Source: Cognatundibacterium griseum (GTDB taxonomy: Bacteria; Pseudomonadota; Gammaproteobacteria; Burkholderiales; Burkholderiaceae_D). From it: 64,000 bases of DNA. This document shows positions 1 to 7,655 of the stretch, piece after piece (the first letter of the stretch is position 1; each line of letters begins with the position of its first letter). The stretch covers positions 62,001 through 126,000 of the forward strand of contig NZ_JACOGC010000001.1 in NCBI RefSeq assembly GCF_014284195.1. The letters run 5' to 3'. A program made the position numbers and the translations under genes. The notes beneath the pieces were generated by a model. That model was not told the DNA's origin, did not search any database, and saw only the letters and a list, made by a program, of their open reading frames with translations.

Positions 1-1056
1 GTGGTGCTGGAAGAACTCAGCGACAACAAGGAAGAAGCCCTGCAACAGGCCGGCAAAGTCGCGGAGAAAGTGCGTCAGGTGTTAAGCGAGCCGTATCAGA
101 TCACCGATTTTGAACACCACGGCTCCAGCAGTATCGGCGTCTGCCTGTTTCAGGGCGGCGACATCACCGTCAAAGACCTGTTCAAACGCGCCGATACCGC
201 CATGTACGAAGCCAAGACCGCAGGCAGAAATGCGGTGCGCTTTTTTGATCCGGCAATGCAGGCCATCCTGGTGGTGCGCATGCTGATGGAATCGAACCTG
301 CGCGCGGCGCTGGCGAACAACCAGTTCCAGCTGCATTACCAGGTGCAGGTGAATGCCGATGGCAAGCTGATCGGCGCGGAAGCCCTGCTGCGCTGGAAGC
401 ATCCTGACCGCGGCTTTACTTCTCCGGCCGATTTCATTCCGATTGCCGAGGAAACCGGCCTGATCCTGCCGATCGGAAAATGGGTGCTGGAAACCGCCTG
501 CGCCCAGCTCAAAAAATGGGAAGCCGACCCGGATACGGCTGAGCTGACGCTGGCGGTGAATGTCAGCGCCAAACAATTCCAGCAGCATGATTTTGTCGAT
601 ACGCTGTGCGACATGGTCAGCCGGCATCAGATTAACCCGACCCGGCTGAAACTGGAACTGACAGAAAGCACGATTCTGGACAATGTCGATGCGACGACAG
701 AAAAAATGCATCTGCTCAAAAAAATCGGCATTGCCTTTTCAATGGACGATTTCGGCACCGGCTACTCCTCGCTGGCCTACCTGCAGCGCCTGCCTTTGAA
801 TCAGCTGAAAATCGACCAGTCATTTGTGCGCGACCTGAGTGAAGATGAAAATAACGCCACCATCGTCAGAGCGATTATTTCGCTGGGTGTGAATCTGGGA
901 CTGAACGTGATTGCCGAAGGCGTGGAAACCAAGGCGCAGCGCGCCTTCCTGATCGCGCATAACTGCTATGCCTTCCAGGGTTACCTGTTTTCCAGACCCT
1001 TGCCGCAGGAAGGCTTTCTGGCCCTGATCAAAGAGCCGGCCTCAAACGATACCTAA
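1..1056 (+). CDS. GGDEF-EAL protein, C-terminal part (cyclic-di-GMP phosphodiesterase)
   Basis: The gene enters from the left edge, so the first codon shown is not a real start. The first ~85 residues are the end of a GGDEF domain (ADTAMYEAKTAGRNAVRFF). From residue ~98 on there is a complete EAL domain. The residues needed for c-di-GMP hydrolysis are visible: EALLRW, NVSAKQF, ELTES, the DDFGTGYSSL loop, LKIDQSF and AEGVET, so the phosphodiesterase should be active. Whether the GGDEF half still makes c-di-GMP cannot be judged because its signature lies outside the window. The stop codon overlaps the 3' end of the convergent DyP gene by 15 bases. Confidence 0.93.
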   Translation: MVLEELSDNKEEALQQAGKVAEKVRQVLSEPYQITDFEHHGSSSIGVCLFQGGDITVKDLFKRADTAMYEAKTAGRNAVRFFDPAMQAILVVRMLMESNLRAALANNQFQLHYQVQVNADGKLIGAEALLRWKHPDRGFTSPADFIPIAEETGLILPIGKWVLETACAQLKKWEADPDTAELTLAVNVSAKQFQQHDFVDTLCDMVSRHQINPTRLKLELTESTILDNVDATTEKMHLLKKIGIAFSMDDFGTGYSSLAYLQRLPLNQLKIDQSFVRDLSEDENNATIVRAIISLGVNLGLNVIAEGVETKAQRAFLIAHNCYAFQGYLFSRPLPQEGFLALIKEPASNDT

Positions 1057-1917
1057 CGCGCTCCAGTCCACCTTGCCATTGCGCAGCGGCGGGCACCAGA
1101 AATAGCTGGTGGTCAGCGGCAGGGTAAAGCGGAACAGGTCGTCGGTGATGCCGTCTTCCGCGCCGGACATGCGCCGCAGCTGCGCCTCAAACGCGGCGAA
1201 CGAGGCAGCAAACGCCACGAACACCAGTCCCGCCTGATGCGCGTCCGCCCAGGGCATGGAACGGCGCAGCACAAATGCTTCCGGCTCAAAATCTTCCTGC
1301 GCGGTACGCTTCACATGCGCCGATGCGGGAGCCTCTTCCAGTTCTTCATTGTCCAACGCACGCCGTCCTATCGTCTGATCGCGCTCGTCCTGCGACATGG
1401 CATCCAGTTTGTCGAAACGGTGTTCCCATTGCTGAACTGCGGCAAAGCTGCCGCCGTCTGCCGTCAGCGCCACCTGCAACGCCTCCTCGCCCTGCGGATT
1501 TTCGGTGCCGTCTTCATACCCGCTGAGATCGCGTCCGTCCTGATAGCGGAAAGCGCAGATTGCCTGCCGCAGGATGAAAGCCGGTGCCAGTATCTGTTGT
1601 ACATGGCGCTGCACATGCACCAGCGCCCCGCGCTCGCTGTCGCGGCACCACAGCCATAATGCCGCCGGTGTCGCTGGCAGGCGCATTTTCGCTCCCGGAA
1701 TTTCCGTAAAATCATACAGACCGGGAATCGCCGCACCGAACAGGGCGGCCAGCTGCGCACCGATACCGGCCACCACCCGCTCGCCGTCTGCCAGTGACTG
1801 CACTGCGCGCAATGCTGCCTCTGCGGCAGAACGGTCTGCCTGCGGCGACAGGTCAAAACTCAGATAAACCGCCTGCGCCGGAATCGCCTGCAAAATCCCT
1901 TTCTGATACGCCTTCAT
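1042..1917 (-). CDS. DyP-type haem peroxidase
   Basis: The 291-residue protein has the dye-decolorizing peroxidase hallmark GxxDG in SGYEDGTENPQ near residue 134, with the Asp that acts in peroxide cleavage. A later His (SAHVKRT) fits the proximal haem ligand, and an Arg-rich stretch (VLRRSMPW) follows. Length matches short bacterial DyPs of about 290-310 residues. No signal peptide is seen, so it is probably cytoplasmic or carried in an encapsulin; no encapsulin gene is nearby. The start is preceded by GGAAGGAA. The gene converges on the EAL gene with a 15-base overlap. The physiological substrate is unknown. Confidence 0.88.
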   Translation of the reverse strand: MKAYQKGILQAIPAQAVYLSFDLSPQADRSAAEAALRAVQSLADGERVVAGIGAQLAALFGAAIPGLYDFTEIPGAKMRLPATPAALWLWCRDSERGALVHVQRHVQQILAPAFILRQAICAFRYQDGRDLSGYEDGTENPQGEEALQVALTADGGSFAAVQQWEHRFDKLDAMSQDERDQTIGRRALDNEELEEAPASAHVKRTAQEDFEPEAFVLRRSMPWADAHQAGLVFVAFAASFAAFEAQLRRMSGAEDGITDDLFRFTLPLTTSYFWCPPLRNGKVDWSALGIV

Positions 1918-2008
1918 TTCCTTCCTCCATCAGTGCCAAAACCGAACCGCTGTCCAGACCATAGTGTAATGCGGCGCGGCCCGTCGCGCTCGCCGCCGGA
2001 CAAAAGGC

Positions 2009-2038
2009 TTGTGATCTCATCGCGTTAGTGATTACAAT
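2009..2038 (+). promoter_or_regulatory. Probable sigma70 promoter of alaC
   Basis: TTGTGA at 2009 and TACAAT at 2033 are separated by 18 bases, about 95 bases upstream of the alaC start. No competing promoter of similar quality was seen in the 213-base gap between the divergent DyP and alaC genes. Confidence 0.4.
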
Positions 2039-2130
2039 GAATCCGGCTGCAGGTTTTCACAAGAAGCCTTGTCACCACGTCGCTCGGACGGTTCCGGGCG
2101 CTACGTCACCCTTACAATTCAATTTCTATC

Positions 2131-3384
2131 ATGACCAATACGTTAACTCCGCCGGGCCGGGGTTCAGCAGGTGAGGGCGCAGCGACGTCCGGACCGCAGT
2201 TCTCCTTTTCCCGCATCAATCGTCTGCCACCCTACGTTTTCAATATCACTGCCGAGCTGAAGATGGCGGCGCGCCGTCGCGGTGAAGACATCATCGATAT
2301 GTCGATGGGCAACCCCGATGGCGCCACACCAAAACACATCGTCGACAAGCTGGTGGAAGTCGCTCAGCGTCCAGACACGCATGGCTATTCAGCCTCGAAA
2401 GGCATACCGCGGCTGCGTCGCGCGATTGCACGCTGGTACCGCGACCGCTATGCGGTGGACATCAATCCCGACAGCGAAGCGATCGTCACCATCGGTTCCA
2501 AGGAAGGTCTGGCGCACCTGATGCTGGCCACGCTGGACAAGGGCGACACCGTGCTGGTGCCGAACCCCAGCTATCCGATCCACATCTACGGCGCGGTGAT
2601 TGCCGGTGCCGATATCCGCTCGATACGCATGAGCCCCGGTGTGGATTTTTTTGCCGAACTCGAAAGAGCAATACGCGAAACCTATCCGAAACCGAAGATG
2701 ATGATTTTCGGCTTTCCGTCTAATCCGACCGCGCAGTGCGTGGAGCTGGAATTCTTCGAGCGCGTCGTCAAACTCGCCAGGGAGCACAACATTCTGGTGG
2801 TGCATGATCTGGCGTACGCCGACATCGTGTACGACGGCTGGCAAGCGCCGTCCATCATGCAGGTGGAAGGCGCGCGCGACGTGGCGGTGGAATTTTTCAC
2901 CATGTCGAAAAGCTATAACATGGCGGGCTGGCGCATTGGCTTCATGGTCGGCAACAAAGAGCTGGTGGCAGCGCTGGCGCGCATCAAGAGCTATCATGAT
3001 TACGGCAGTTTCACACCGGTGCAGGTGGCGGCGATTGCCGCGCTGGAAGGCGACCAGAGCTGCGTGCATCAGATCCGCGATACCTATCAGGCGCGGCGCG
3101 ATGTGCTGGTGAAGGGGTTGCATGATATCGGCTGGATGGTCGAAAAACCGAAAGCCTCGATGTATATCTGGGCTGAAATTCCGGAACATTACCGTCATCT
3201 CGGCTCGCTGGAATTCGCGAAGCAGGTGCTGGAAAAAGCCAGGCTGTGCGTGTCGCCCGGCATCGGTTTCGGCGAGTACGGCGACGTTTATGTACGCTTT
3301 GCGCTGATCGAAAATGAAGCGCGCATCCGTCAGGCTTTGCGCGGCCTGAAGCAGATGTTCAAGGAGGACGGCCTGATCAGCTGA
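2131..3384 (+). CDS. alaC: Alanine-synthesising PLP aminotransferase (AlaC type)
   Basis: This 417-residue fold-type I aminotransferase should transfer an amino group between glutamate and pyruvate, giving alanine. The N-terminal [10 protein letters not shown] motif is characteristic of the AlaC/YfdZ group. The PLP-binding lysine is Lys260 in [13 protein letters not shown], and the conserved Asn-Pro (FPSNPTAQ) and C-terminal Arg ([10 protein letters not shown]) are present. Length is close to E. coli AlaC (412). The first ~25 residues are low-complexity and a later start is possible. It is followed by a strong terminator and then hisC, so the two aminotransferase genes are neighbours but probably separate transcripts. 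Confidence 0.88.
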   Translation: MTNTLTPPGRGSAGEGAATSGPQFSFSRINRLPPYVFNITAELKMAARRRGEDIIDMSMGNPDGATPKHIVDKLVEVAQRPDTHGYSASKGIPRLRRAIARWYRDRYAVDINPDSEAIVTIGSKEGLAHLMLATLDKGDTVLVPNPSYPIHIYGAVIAGADIRSIRMSPGVDFFAELERAIRETYPKPKMMIFGFPSNPTAQCVELEFFERVVKLAREHNILVVHDLAYADIVYDGWQAPSIMQVEGARDVAVEFFTMSKSYNMAGWRIGFMVGNKELVAALARIKSYHDYGSFTPVQVAAIAALEGDQSCVHQIRDTYQARRDVLVKGLHDIGWMVEKPKASMYIWAEIPEHYRHLGSLEFAKQVLEKARLCVSPGIGFGEYGDVYVRFALIENEARIRQALRGLKQMFKEDGLIS

Positions 3385-3440
3385 CCAGGGATACCGCTTC
3401 CCGCGACACTGGCAACACGGTCCTGCACATTTGCCATGCG

Positions 3441-3475
3441 GTCAGCACAAGAACCTTTTTGTGCTGACCTTTTTC
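3441..3475 (+). terminator. Rho-independent terminator after alaC
   Basis: A 10-base perfect stem (GTCAGCACAA pairing with TTGTGCTGAC, 3441-3468) with an 8-base loop is followed by CTTTTT and a further T-rich run. It stands between alaC and hisC and should uncouple them. Confidence 0.85.
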
Positions 3476-3499
3476 TGATTTTTTGTTTATCACCTTATC

Positions 3500-4579
3500 A
3501 TGAGCCAATACTGGAGCAGCCTTGTTCACACCCTGACCCCTTATGTACCGGGCGAACAGCCGAAGCTGCAGCAACTCATTAAACTCAATACCAACGAAAA
3601 TCCGTATCCGCCGTCGCCGCAAGTGCTGACGGCCATTACCGGAGCGGCGTCTGCCGATCTGCGGCTGTATCCCGATCCCGGCTCGGACCGGCTGCGCGAA
3701 ACGATCGCCGCATATTACAGCCGCGCAAGCGGTAGCGTCATCACACCGCAGCAGGTATTTGTCGGCAACAGTTCCGACGAAGTGCTGGCGCATACGTTTC
3801 AGGCGCTGCTCAAGCACGCGCTGCCTTTGCTGTTTCCGGACATTACCTACAGTTTTTATCCGGTGTATTGCGGCCTGTATGGCATCACCTACCGCAGCAT
3901 CGCACTGGATGCAGAATTCCGGATTCAGACTGCGGATTATGCGCAGCCGAATGGCGGCATTATTTTTCCGAATCCGAATGCCCCGACCGGCTGCCTGCTG
4001 GGTCTGGAACAGATCGCCGCACTGCTGGACAGCAACCGGGATTCGGTCGTGGTGATCGATGAAGCGTATATCGATTTCGGCGGCGCATCAGCGGTCCAGC
4101 TCGTGAACCGGTACCCGAATCTGCTGGTGGTGCAAACCTTGTCCAAATCCCGTTCCCTCGCCGGCTTGCGGGTCGGGCTGGCAATTGGTCATCCTGATCT
4201 GATTGAAGCACTGAACCGCGTCAAGAACAGCTTTAACTCATATCCGCTCGACCGGCTGGCGGTGGCGGGCGCAATAGCCGCGTTTGAGGATCAGCCGTAT
4301 TTTGAACAAACCTGCCGCGCTGTTATCGCCACCCGCGACCGGCTCACAAAGGGTTTGCAGCAACTGGGATTTTCCGTGTTGCCGTCGGCAGCCAATTTTG
4401 TGTTTGCCCGCCATCCGCAGCACGATGCGGCAACGCTGGCACAGGGGCTGCGGGAACAGCACATCATCGTGCGCCATTTCCGCTTACCGCGGATTGAACA
4501 ATTTCTGCGCATTTCTGTCGGCACCGATGCACAATGCGATGCGCTGCTGACGGCACTCGCGCAATTACTGGGACAATAA
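3500..4579 (+). CDS. hisC: Histidinol-phosphate aminotransferase
   Basis: HisC converts imidazole-acetol phosphate and glutamate to histidinol phosphate, step seven of histidine synthesis. The 359-residue protein shows the N-terminal [12 protein letters not shown] substrate-binding motif, [18 protein letters not shown] and the PLP lysine Lys216 in [14 protein letters not shown], with the C-terminal Arg in FLRISVG. Length is normal. It is not inside a his operon here; many proteobacteria carry such a detached copy. The preceding terminator implies its own promoter, which I could not pin down in the short gap. Confidence 0.92.
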   Translation: MSQYWSSLVHTLTPYVPGEQPKLQQLIKLNTNENPYPPSPQVLTAITGAASADLRLYPDPGSDRLRETIAAYYSRASGSVITPQQVFVGNSSDEVLAHTFQALLKHALPLLFPDITYSFYPVYCGLYGITYRSIALDAEFRIQTADYAQPNGGIIFPNPNAPTGCLLGLEQIAALLDSNRDSVVVIDEAYIDFGGASAVQLVNRYPNLLVVQTLSKSRSLAGLRVGLAIGHPDLIEALNRVKNSFNSYPLDRLAVAGAIAAFEDQPYFEQTCRAVIATRDRLTKGLQQLGFSVLPSAANFVFARHPQHDAATLAQGLREQHIIVRHFRLPRIEQFLRISVGTDAQCDALLTALAQLLGQ

Positions 4580-4603
4580 AAAACAGCGGCCTTAACCGCT
4601 GTT
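4577..4603 (-). terminator. Rho-independent terminator for the leftward asparaginase-like/hypothetical pair
   Basis: An 8-base perfect stem (AACAGCGG at 4582-4589, CCGCTGTT at 4596-4603) with a 6-base loop. Read on the minus strand it runs into six T residues, so it terminates the leftward genes. It also lies three bases after the hisC stop and may serve that gene weakly. Confidence 0.8.
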
Positions 4604-4663
4604 GTCTGCCTGCCTGACCGGCGCTGCCGGTGTGTTTGACAGGGCTGGCGTGCCGTACGGAGA

Positions 4664-5158
4664 TTATTCCGGCCAGACCGACAGCACCAGTTCTTCGATA
4701 TTGTCAGGATTACTGATTTTTTTGCGGGCATCGGCCCAGTCTGACGGTTCCGGTCTGGCCTTGCGGGTCTGGACCGGGGTGTCGACCGCCATTTTCATGG
4801 CGAACACGACAATGCCGGATCTGACCTCGAACGGCGGCAGTTTTTGCACGATGTCGTCGATCTGGCCCGCATAGTATTCATGCAGCGCCGGACTCATGTC
4901 GAGCCAGGAAGCGGTCGCGCCATCGGAACGGATGGCGACGACCAGATAACCGGAAGTGACCGGGATTTTCGCTTTTTTGAGGGTCTGGTAAATCTTCGAC
5001 TGCAGCGCCCGTGAATAACGTCCCAGGTTATCCGCCGTCACGCCTTTTTGTTGCAGTACCGGGTCGGGCTGGAAAAAATAAAACGCGTCAAACCGCACTT
5101 CTGCGGCCGGCGTCCAGGCCGACAGGGACAGTAACAGCGCAGCCAGCAGCAGTCTCAT
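4664..5158 (-). CDS. Hypothetical secreted protein
   Basis: The protein has about 164 residues. I chose the start at 5158 because AAAGGAAACATC sits just upstream and a clean signal peptide (MRLLLAALLLSLSAWTPAAEV) follows; a longer frame adds 11 non-signal residues and would overlap the neighbour. The mature part is probably periplasmic and holds mixed alpha/beta sequence. It resembles small uncharacterised proteobacterial proteins sometimes annotated as DUF2380-like, but I cannot confirm a family. The start lies 13 bases past the stop of the asparaginase-like gene, so the two are almost certainly co-transcribed and share the terminator at 4577-4603. Confidence 0.72.
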   Translation of the reverse strand: MRLLLAALLLSLSAWTPAAEVRFDAFYFFQPDPVLQQKGVTADNLGRYSRALQSKIYQTLKKAKIPVTSGYLVVAIRSDGATASWLDMSPALHEYYAGQIDDIVQKLPPFEVRSGIVVFAMKMAVDTPVQTRKARPEPSDWADARKKISNPDNIEELVLSVWPE

Positions 5159-5171
5159 GATGTTTCCTTTT

Positions 5172-5657
5172 TTATTTATGCACAAACACACCGGCGGCGC
5201 GATTTTTCTGCACGTCGTTCCACGGAAAAATCTTGCCGTTCATCGCCACATGCACGCCGGGCGGCAGCAATTGGGCGGCGGCGCAGGCAAAGCCGAGATT
5301 GAAAAACGCATCGGAATTGGCGATTTCATACGGAATCATGGCGCCGGTGAAAACGATGGTTTTATCCAGTCCTGCCGCGCCCAGCACTTCGGCGGTTTCG
5401 CGCATGGTGTCAGTGCCGTGAATAATCACGATCGCTTTTTCTGATGCAGCCTGGCATGCCGCTAAGATGGTCTGACGGTGGCTGTCATCCATGTCGAGCG
5501 AATCCATCAGCATGCAGATCTCCAGCGCAACCGGCACCGTCAGGCGCGCGCGCTGCAGCACCTCGGGCAAATGGCTGTCGGCAAAGCTGAGTTTGCCGTT
5601 GATTTCGTCATAGTGTTTGTCGAACGTGCCGCCGGTGGCGAGGATGCGCAGTGTCAT
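5172..5657 (-). CDS. Small asparaginase-like protein (N-terminal domain only)
   Basis: The protein has 161 residues. It carries both asparaginase/glutaminase active-site motifs: TGGTFDK near residue 9 with the nucleophilic Thr, and HGTDTM near residue 80. Classical L-asparaginases are about 330 residues with a C-terminal domain that helps form the dimer; that domain is absent here and the gene ends cleanly, so this is a stand-alone domain and not an obvious truncation. I chose the start at 5657 because MTLRILATGG aligns with the family start; an in-frame ATG at 5699 would add 14 residues. Substrate is unproven; asparagine or another amide is plausible. Confidence 0.78.
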   Translation of the reverse strand: MTLRILATGGTFDKHYDEINGKLSFADSHLPEVLQRARLTVPVALEICMLMDSLDMDDSHRQTILAACQAASEKAIVIIHGTDTMRETAEVLGAAGLDKTIVFTGAMIPYEIANSDAFFNLGFACAAAQLLPPGVHVAMNGKIFPWNDVQKNRAAGVFVHK

Positions 5658-5760
5658 GGTGAGCTTATGCAAAGAGGTGAAGGGAATCGATGCAGTCATT
5701 GTAACGCGCCGGGGCAGGTGCTGAAAACTGCTACACTGACGCGCCTTCCCTGTTTGCTGG

Positions 5761-6549
5761 ATGATTCCTGCTATGAAACCGATTGCTCCCGGCACTGTTA
5801 TTTTTCACCGGCACCGCGGCTATGGCGTGCTGACGGCTGTGAATCTGCTCACGGGCTGGGTCGGTGCGCGCTTCGGGGATGAAAAACGCAGTATCGATCT
5901 GAATCTGTCGGCCGATGAAGTCCGGCATGCCGACGGCGAACCCATCCTGTTCCGGCGCGCGCCGCCGGAATGCATGCCGCATGCGCGCCTGATGGCGATG
6001 GTGCGCGGGCTGCACGCAGCGGGCTATCAGCGGCTGTATCTGTACAGCTGGCCCAAACCGTCCGGCCTGCACTGGCGCTGGCAACTGTTCACCGGCCAGC
6101 GCCACTGGATGCAACGTCCGCTGCGCGAAGGCTGGTATGGTTCGGGAGCCGATTATATTTTCAATCCCGTCATGGGCTGGGGCGATGCGCCCGGCGCCGG
6201 CACCGCCGAGCTGATCGCGGCGCTGGCGCAATACGATCCCGCCGGACTGGCGCAGGCGCTGGGCAGGGACGAGGATCATACACGCTGGTTCGCCGGCGTT
6301 TGCGACGCGCTGCTGCCCGACTACGCCTACAGCCTCGGCGCCGATACGCCGGAGCAACCGCTGCCGCTGGATTTACCGGTGATGGCGGTGCGCCCGCGCC
6401 TGCCGCCCTATGCAGGATCTGCGCTGAGCTATCCACCGGGCTGGGAGCAGACCTGGAGCCCGGACAGCATCGCCCGCCGCCATCAGCAGCGCGCCGTGGT
6501 GCGGCATGATGTGATGCCGTCCGGCTGGAGCCTGCCGCTGGAATGGTGA
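5761..6549 (+). CDS. Hypothetical protein with possible CarD/Tudor-like N-terminus
   Basis: The 262-residue protein is not one I recognise. Residues ~8-50 (GTVIFHRHRGYGV, then GARFGDEKRSIDL) have the look of a small SH3/Tudor-like barrel as in CarD-type RNA polymerase interaction domains. The rest is Trp- and Pro-rich with no signal peptide or membrane segment. An alternative ATG at 5773 is equally possible because neither has a good ribosome site. It is divergent from the asparaginase-like gene, with about 100 bases between starts. Base composition matches the host, so it is probably native. Confidence 0.65.
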   Translation: MIPAMKPIAPGTVIFHRHRGYGVLTAVNLLTGWVGARFGDEKRSIDLNLSADEVRHADGEPILFRRAPPECMPHARLMAMVRGLHAAGYQRLYLYSWPKPSGLHWRWQLFTGQRHWMQRPLREGWYGSGADYIFNPVMGWGDAPGAGTAELIAALAQYDPAGLAQALGRDEDHTRWFAGVCDALLPDYAYSLGADTPEQPLPLDLPVMAVRPRLPPYAGSALSYPPGWEQTWSPDSIARRHQQRAVVRHDVMPSGWSLPLEW

Positions 6550-6659
6550 CGCATACCGGCTTATTCTGGATTTTTTTCAGATCAGCCCCCTCGGTACAGA
6601 TACTCCCCCCGATTTTTATCCGAACCAGCCTGATGCCCAGATAAAACAAGGTTGTTTTT

Positions 6660-6680
6660 ATATACTCCCCCGGAGTATAT
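6660..6680. promoter_or_regulatory. Palindromic operator-like site ATATACT-N7-AGTATAT (copy 1)
   Basis: A perfect inverted repeat (ATATACTCC and GGAGTATAT around CCC). The same outer arms and C-tract recur at 32702-32722, and looser versions occur at 7382-7401, 6599-6610 and 32764-32777. AT-rich arms around a C/G tract are the architecture of CsoR/RcnR/FrmR-family operators. It lies ~230 bases upstream of sugE. The regulator is not in view. Confidence 0.5.
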
Positions 6681-6780
6681 AAATGCATGACGAGCTGCGC
6701 CGATCCGAACCGGGCAACGGCAGCGCCCGACATTCCCGTCTCACCAGCCACCGCGCAGCATCCCGACAGGCAAAATCAGC

Positions 6781-6786
6781 TACAAT
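6781..6786 (+). promoter_or_regulatory. Possible -10 element of the riboswitch-sugE transcript
   Basis: TACAAT about 55 bases before the first riboswitch hairpin is suitably placed for a leader that includes both hairpins. No good -35 element was seen, so this is weak. Confidence 0.25.
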
Positions 6787-6842
6787 CCTGCTTCCACAGC
6801 ATGCCGCGCATTGCCCGCCTCAGGACAACCGCGGCACCCGGC

Positions 6843-6889
6843 CCGGGGACGACCCCGGCGCATCTCGTCATCCGCAGGGACGACCCTGC
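6843..6889 (+). promoter_or_regulatory. Guanidine-II riboswitch (mini-ykkC)
   Basis: Two adjacent 6-bp hairpins each carry an identical ACGA tetraloop: CCGGGG-ACGA-CCCCGG at 6843-6858 and GCAGGG-ACGA-CCCTGC at 6874-6889, with a 15-base linker. Paired GC stems with ACGR loops are the defining structure of the guanidine-II (mini-ykkC) class, which binds guanidinium and turns on export or carboxylation genes. The next gene is sugE, the usual partner, starting 25 bases downstream, so control is probably at translation initiation. Confidence 0.9.
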
Positions 6890-6914
6890 AGCCATCACAT
6901 TTCGGAATCCCATC

Positions 6915-7235
6915 ATGAACTGGATCATTCTGCTCACCGCCGGTCTGTTTGAAATCGTCTGGGCCGTCGGCCTGAAATACACTGAAAGTTTTTCCCGCTT
7001 CTGGCCCAGCGCCGTGACGCTGGCTGCTATGGCAGTCAGCGTGGGCTTACTCGGCATCGCCATGAAAAACCTGCCGGTCGGCACCGCCTATGCGGTCTGG
7101 GTCGGCGTCGGCGCAGTCGGCACCGCGATCATGGGCATCATCCTGTTCGGCGAATCCGCCAGCCCGGCTCGCCTGCTCAGCCTCGCGCTGATCGTCTGCG
7201 GCATCATCGGCCTGAAACTATCCACGCCTGCGTGA
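6915..7235 (+). CDS. sugE: SMR-family guanidinium exporter SugE/Gdx
   Basis: A 106-residue inner-membrane protein with four predicted helices. Glu13 in [18 protein letters not shown] is the coupling glutamate of the small multidrug resistance family, and the WAVGLKYT stretch plus the [15 protein letters not shown] segment mark the SugE/Gdx branch, which exchanges protons for guanidinium. The frame is open much further upstream (to 6687), but the ATG at 6915 fits the family start, and the extension would read through the riboswitch hairpins. The guanidine-II riboswitch directly before it supports guanidinium as substrate over quaternary ammonium compounds. Confidence 0.93.
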   Translation: MNWIILLTAGLFEIVWAVGLKYTESFSRFWPSAVTLAAMAVSVGLLGIAMKNLPVGTAYAVWVGVGAVGTAIMGIILFGESASPARLLSLALIVCGIIGLKLSTPA

Positions 7236-7510
7236 ACTTGTTTCGCCGGAATATGCCTGTGCTTAACGCCGGCAATAGCGAGTAACTCGTCCTCTGAACG
7301 GCTGCCGAATTGCCCGAATTTTGCATGCTCCCTATGTTTTCAAGAAAACACCCCAAATCCCTGCACAACATTGGGTTTGTAGATATACCCTGGGGAGTAT
7401 CTTTTGTGGATTTTGAGCGCGTGGGACGCGAGAGATTGGATCACAGAGGGTAAGACAATGCCAGACTCAGGCGGATGCGATTATTTTTGAAGGAAGCTTT
7501 GAAATTTGGG
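7236..7510. other. Gene-free spacer between sugE and the integron relic
   Basis: No credible ORF. It contains an imperfect copy of the ATATACT/AGTATAT operator-like motif at 7382-7401 and the decamer TGTGCTTAAC at 7258-7267, which recurs at 9449-9458 on the far side of the cassette gene. On the minus strand this reads GTTAAGC, a possible integron core site, so the integron may once have extended to here. Confidence 0.4.
7382..7401. promoter_or_regulatory. Imperfect copy of the ATATACT-N7-AGTATAT site
   Basis: GATATACCCTGGGGAGTATC keeps the outer GATA/TATC symmetry and the C/G core of the sites at 6660 and 32702 but with mismatches. It lies in non-coding DNA with no start codon close by. Confidence 0.3.
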
Positions 7511-7627
7511 GTTCAACGCTCTAGTTAGATGGCGCCGCAGCGCGAAGCCCGGAGGACACCGCGGCATGCCGTGAGTATGCCGAAAGCACGGTCTGCTGCA
7601 GCGTGCGCGTTGAACGACCAGTTAGAC
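7511..7627 (-). repeat. attC-like recombination site of the cassette
   Basis: On the minus strand the 117-base element opens with GTCTAAC (R'' consensus RYYYAAC) followed by TGGTCGTTCAACGC and closes with TCTAACTAGAGCGTTGAAC, whose last seven bases fit the R' consensus GTTRRRY. The GC-rich, hairpin-forming middle and the position 28 bases beyond the ORF stop fit attC. A second symmetry, GTTCAACGC with GCGTTGAAC, spans nearly the whole element. Pairing of the outer R boxes is imperfect (5 of 7). Confidence 0.5.
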
Positions 7628-7655
7628 ATGAATGTACGGCTTGCACTTAATAATA

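Noticed and set aside
6687-6914. N-terminal extension of sugE
   Set aside because: It would translate through both riboswitch hairpins and has no similarity to SMR proteins, which begin at the ATG at 6915.
7258-7267. TGTGCTTAAC as the end of a second, ORF-less cassette
   Set aside because: The core heptamer fits, but no R''/L'' partner is found within a plausible attC length, so a second attC is not supported.
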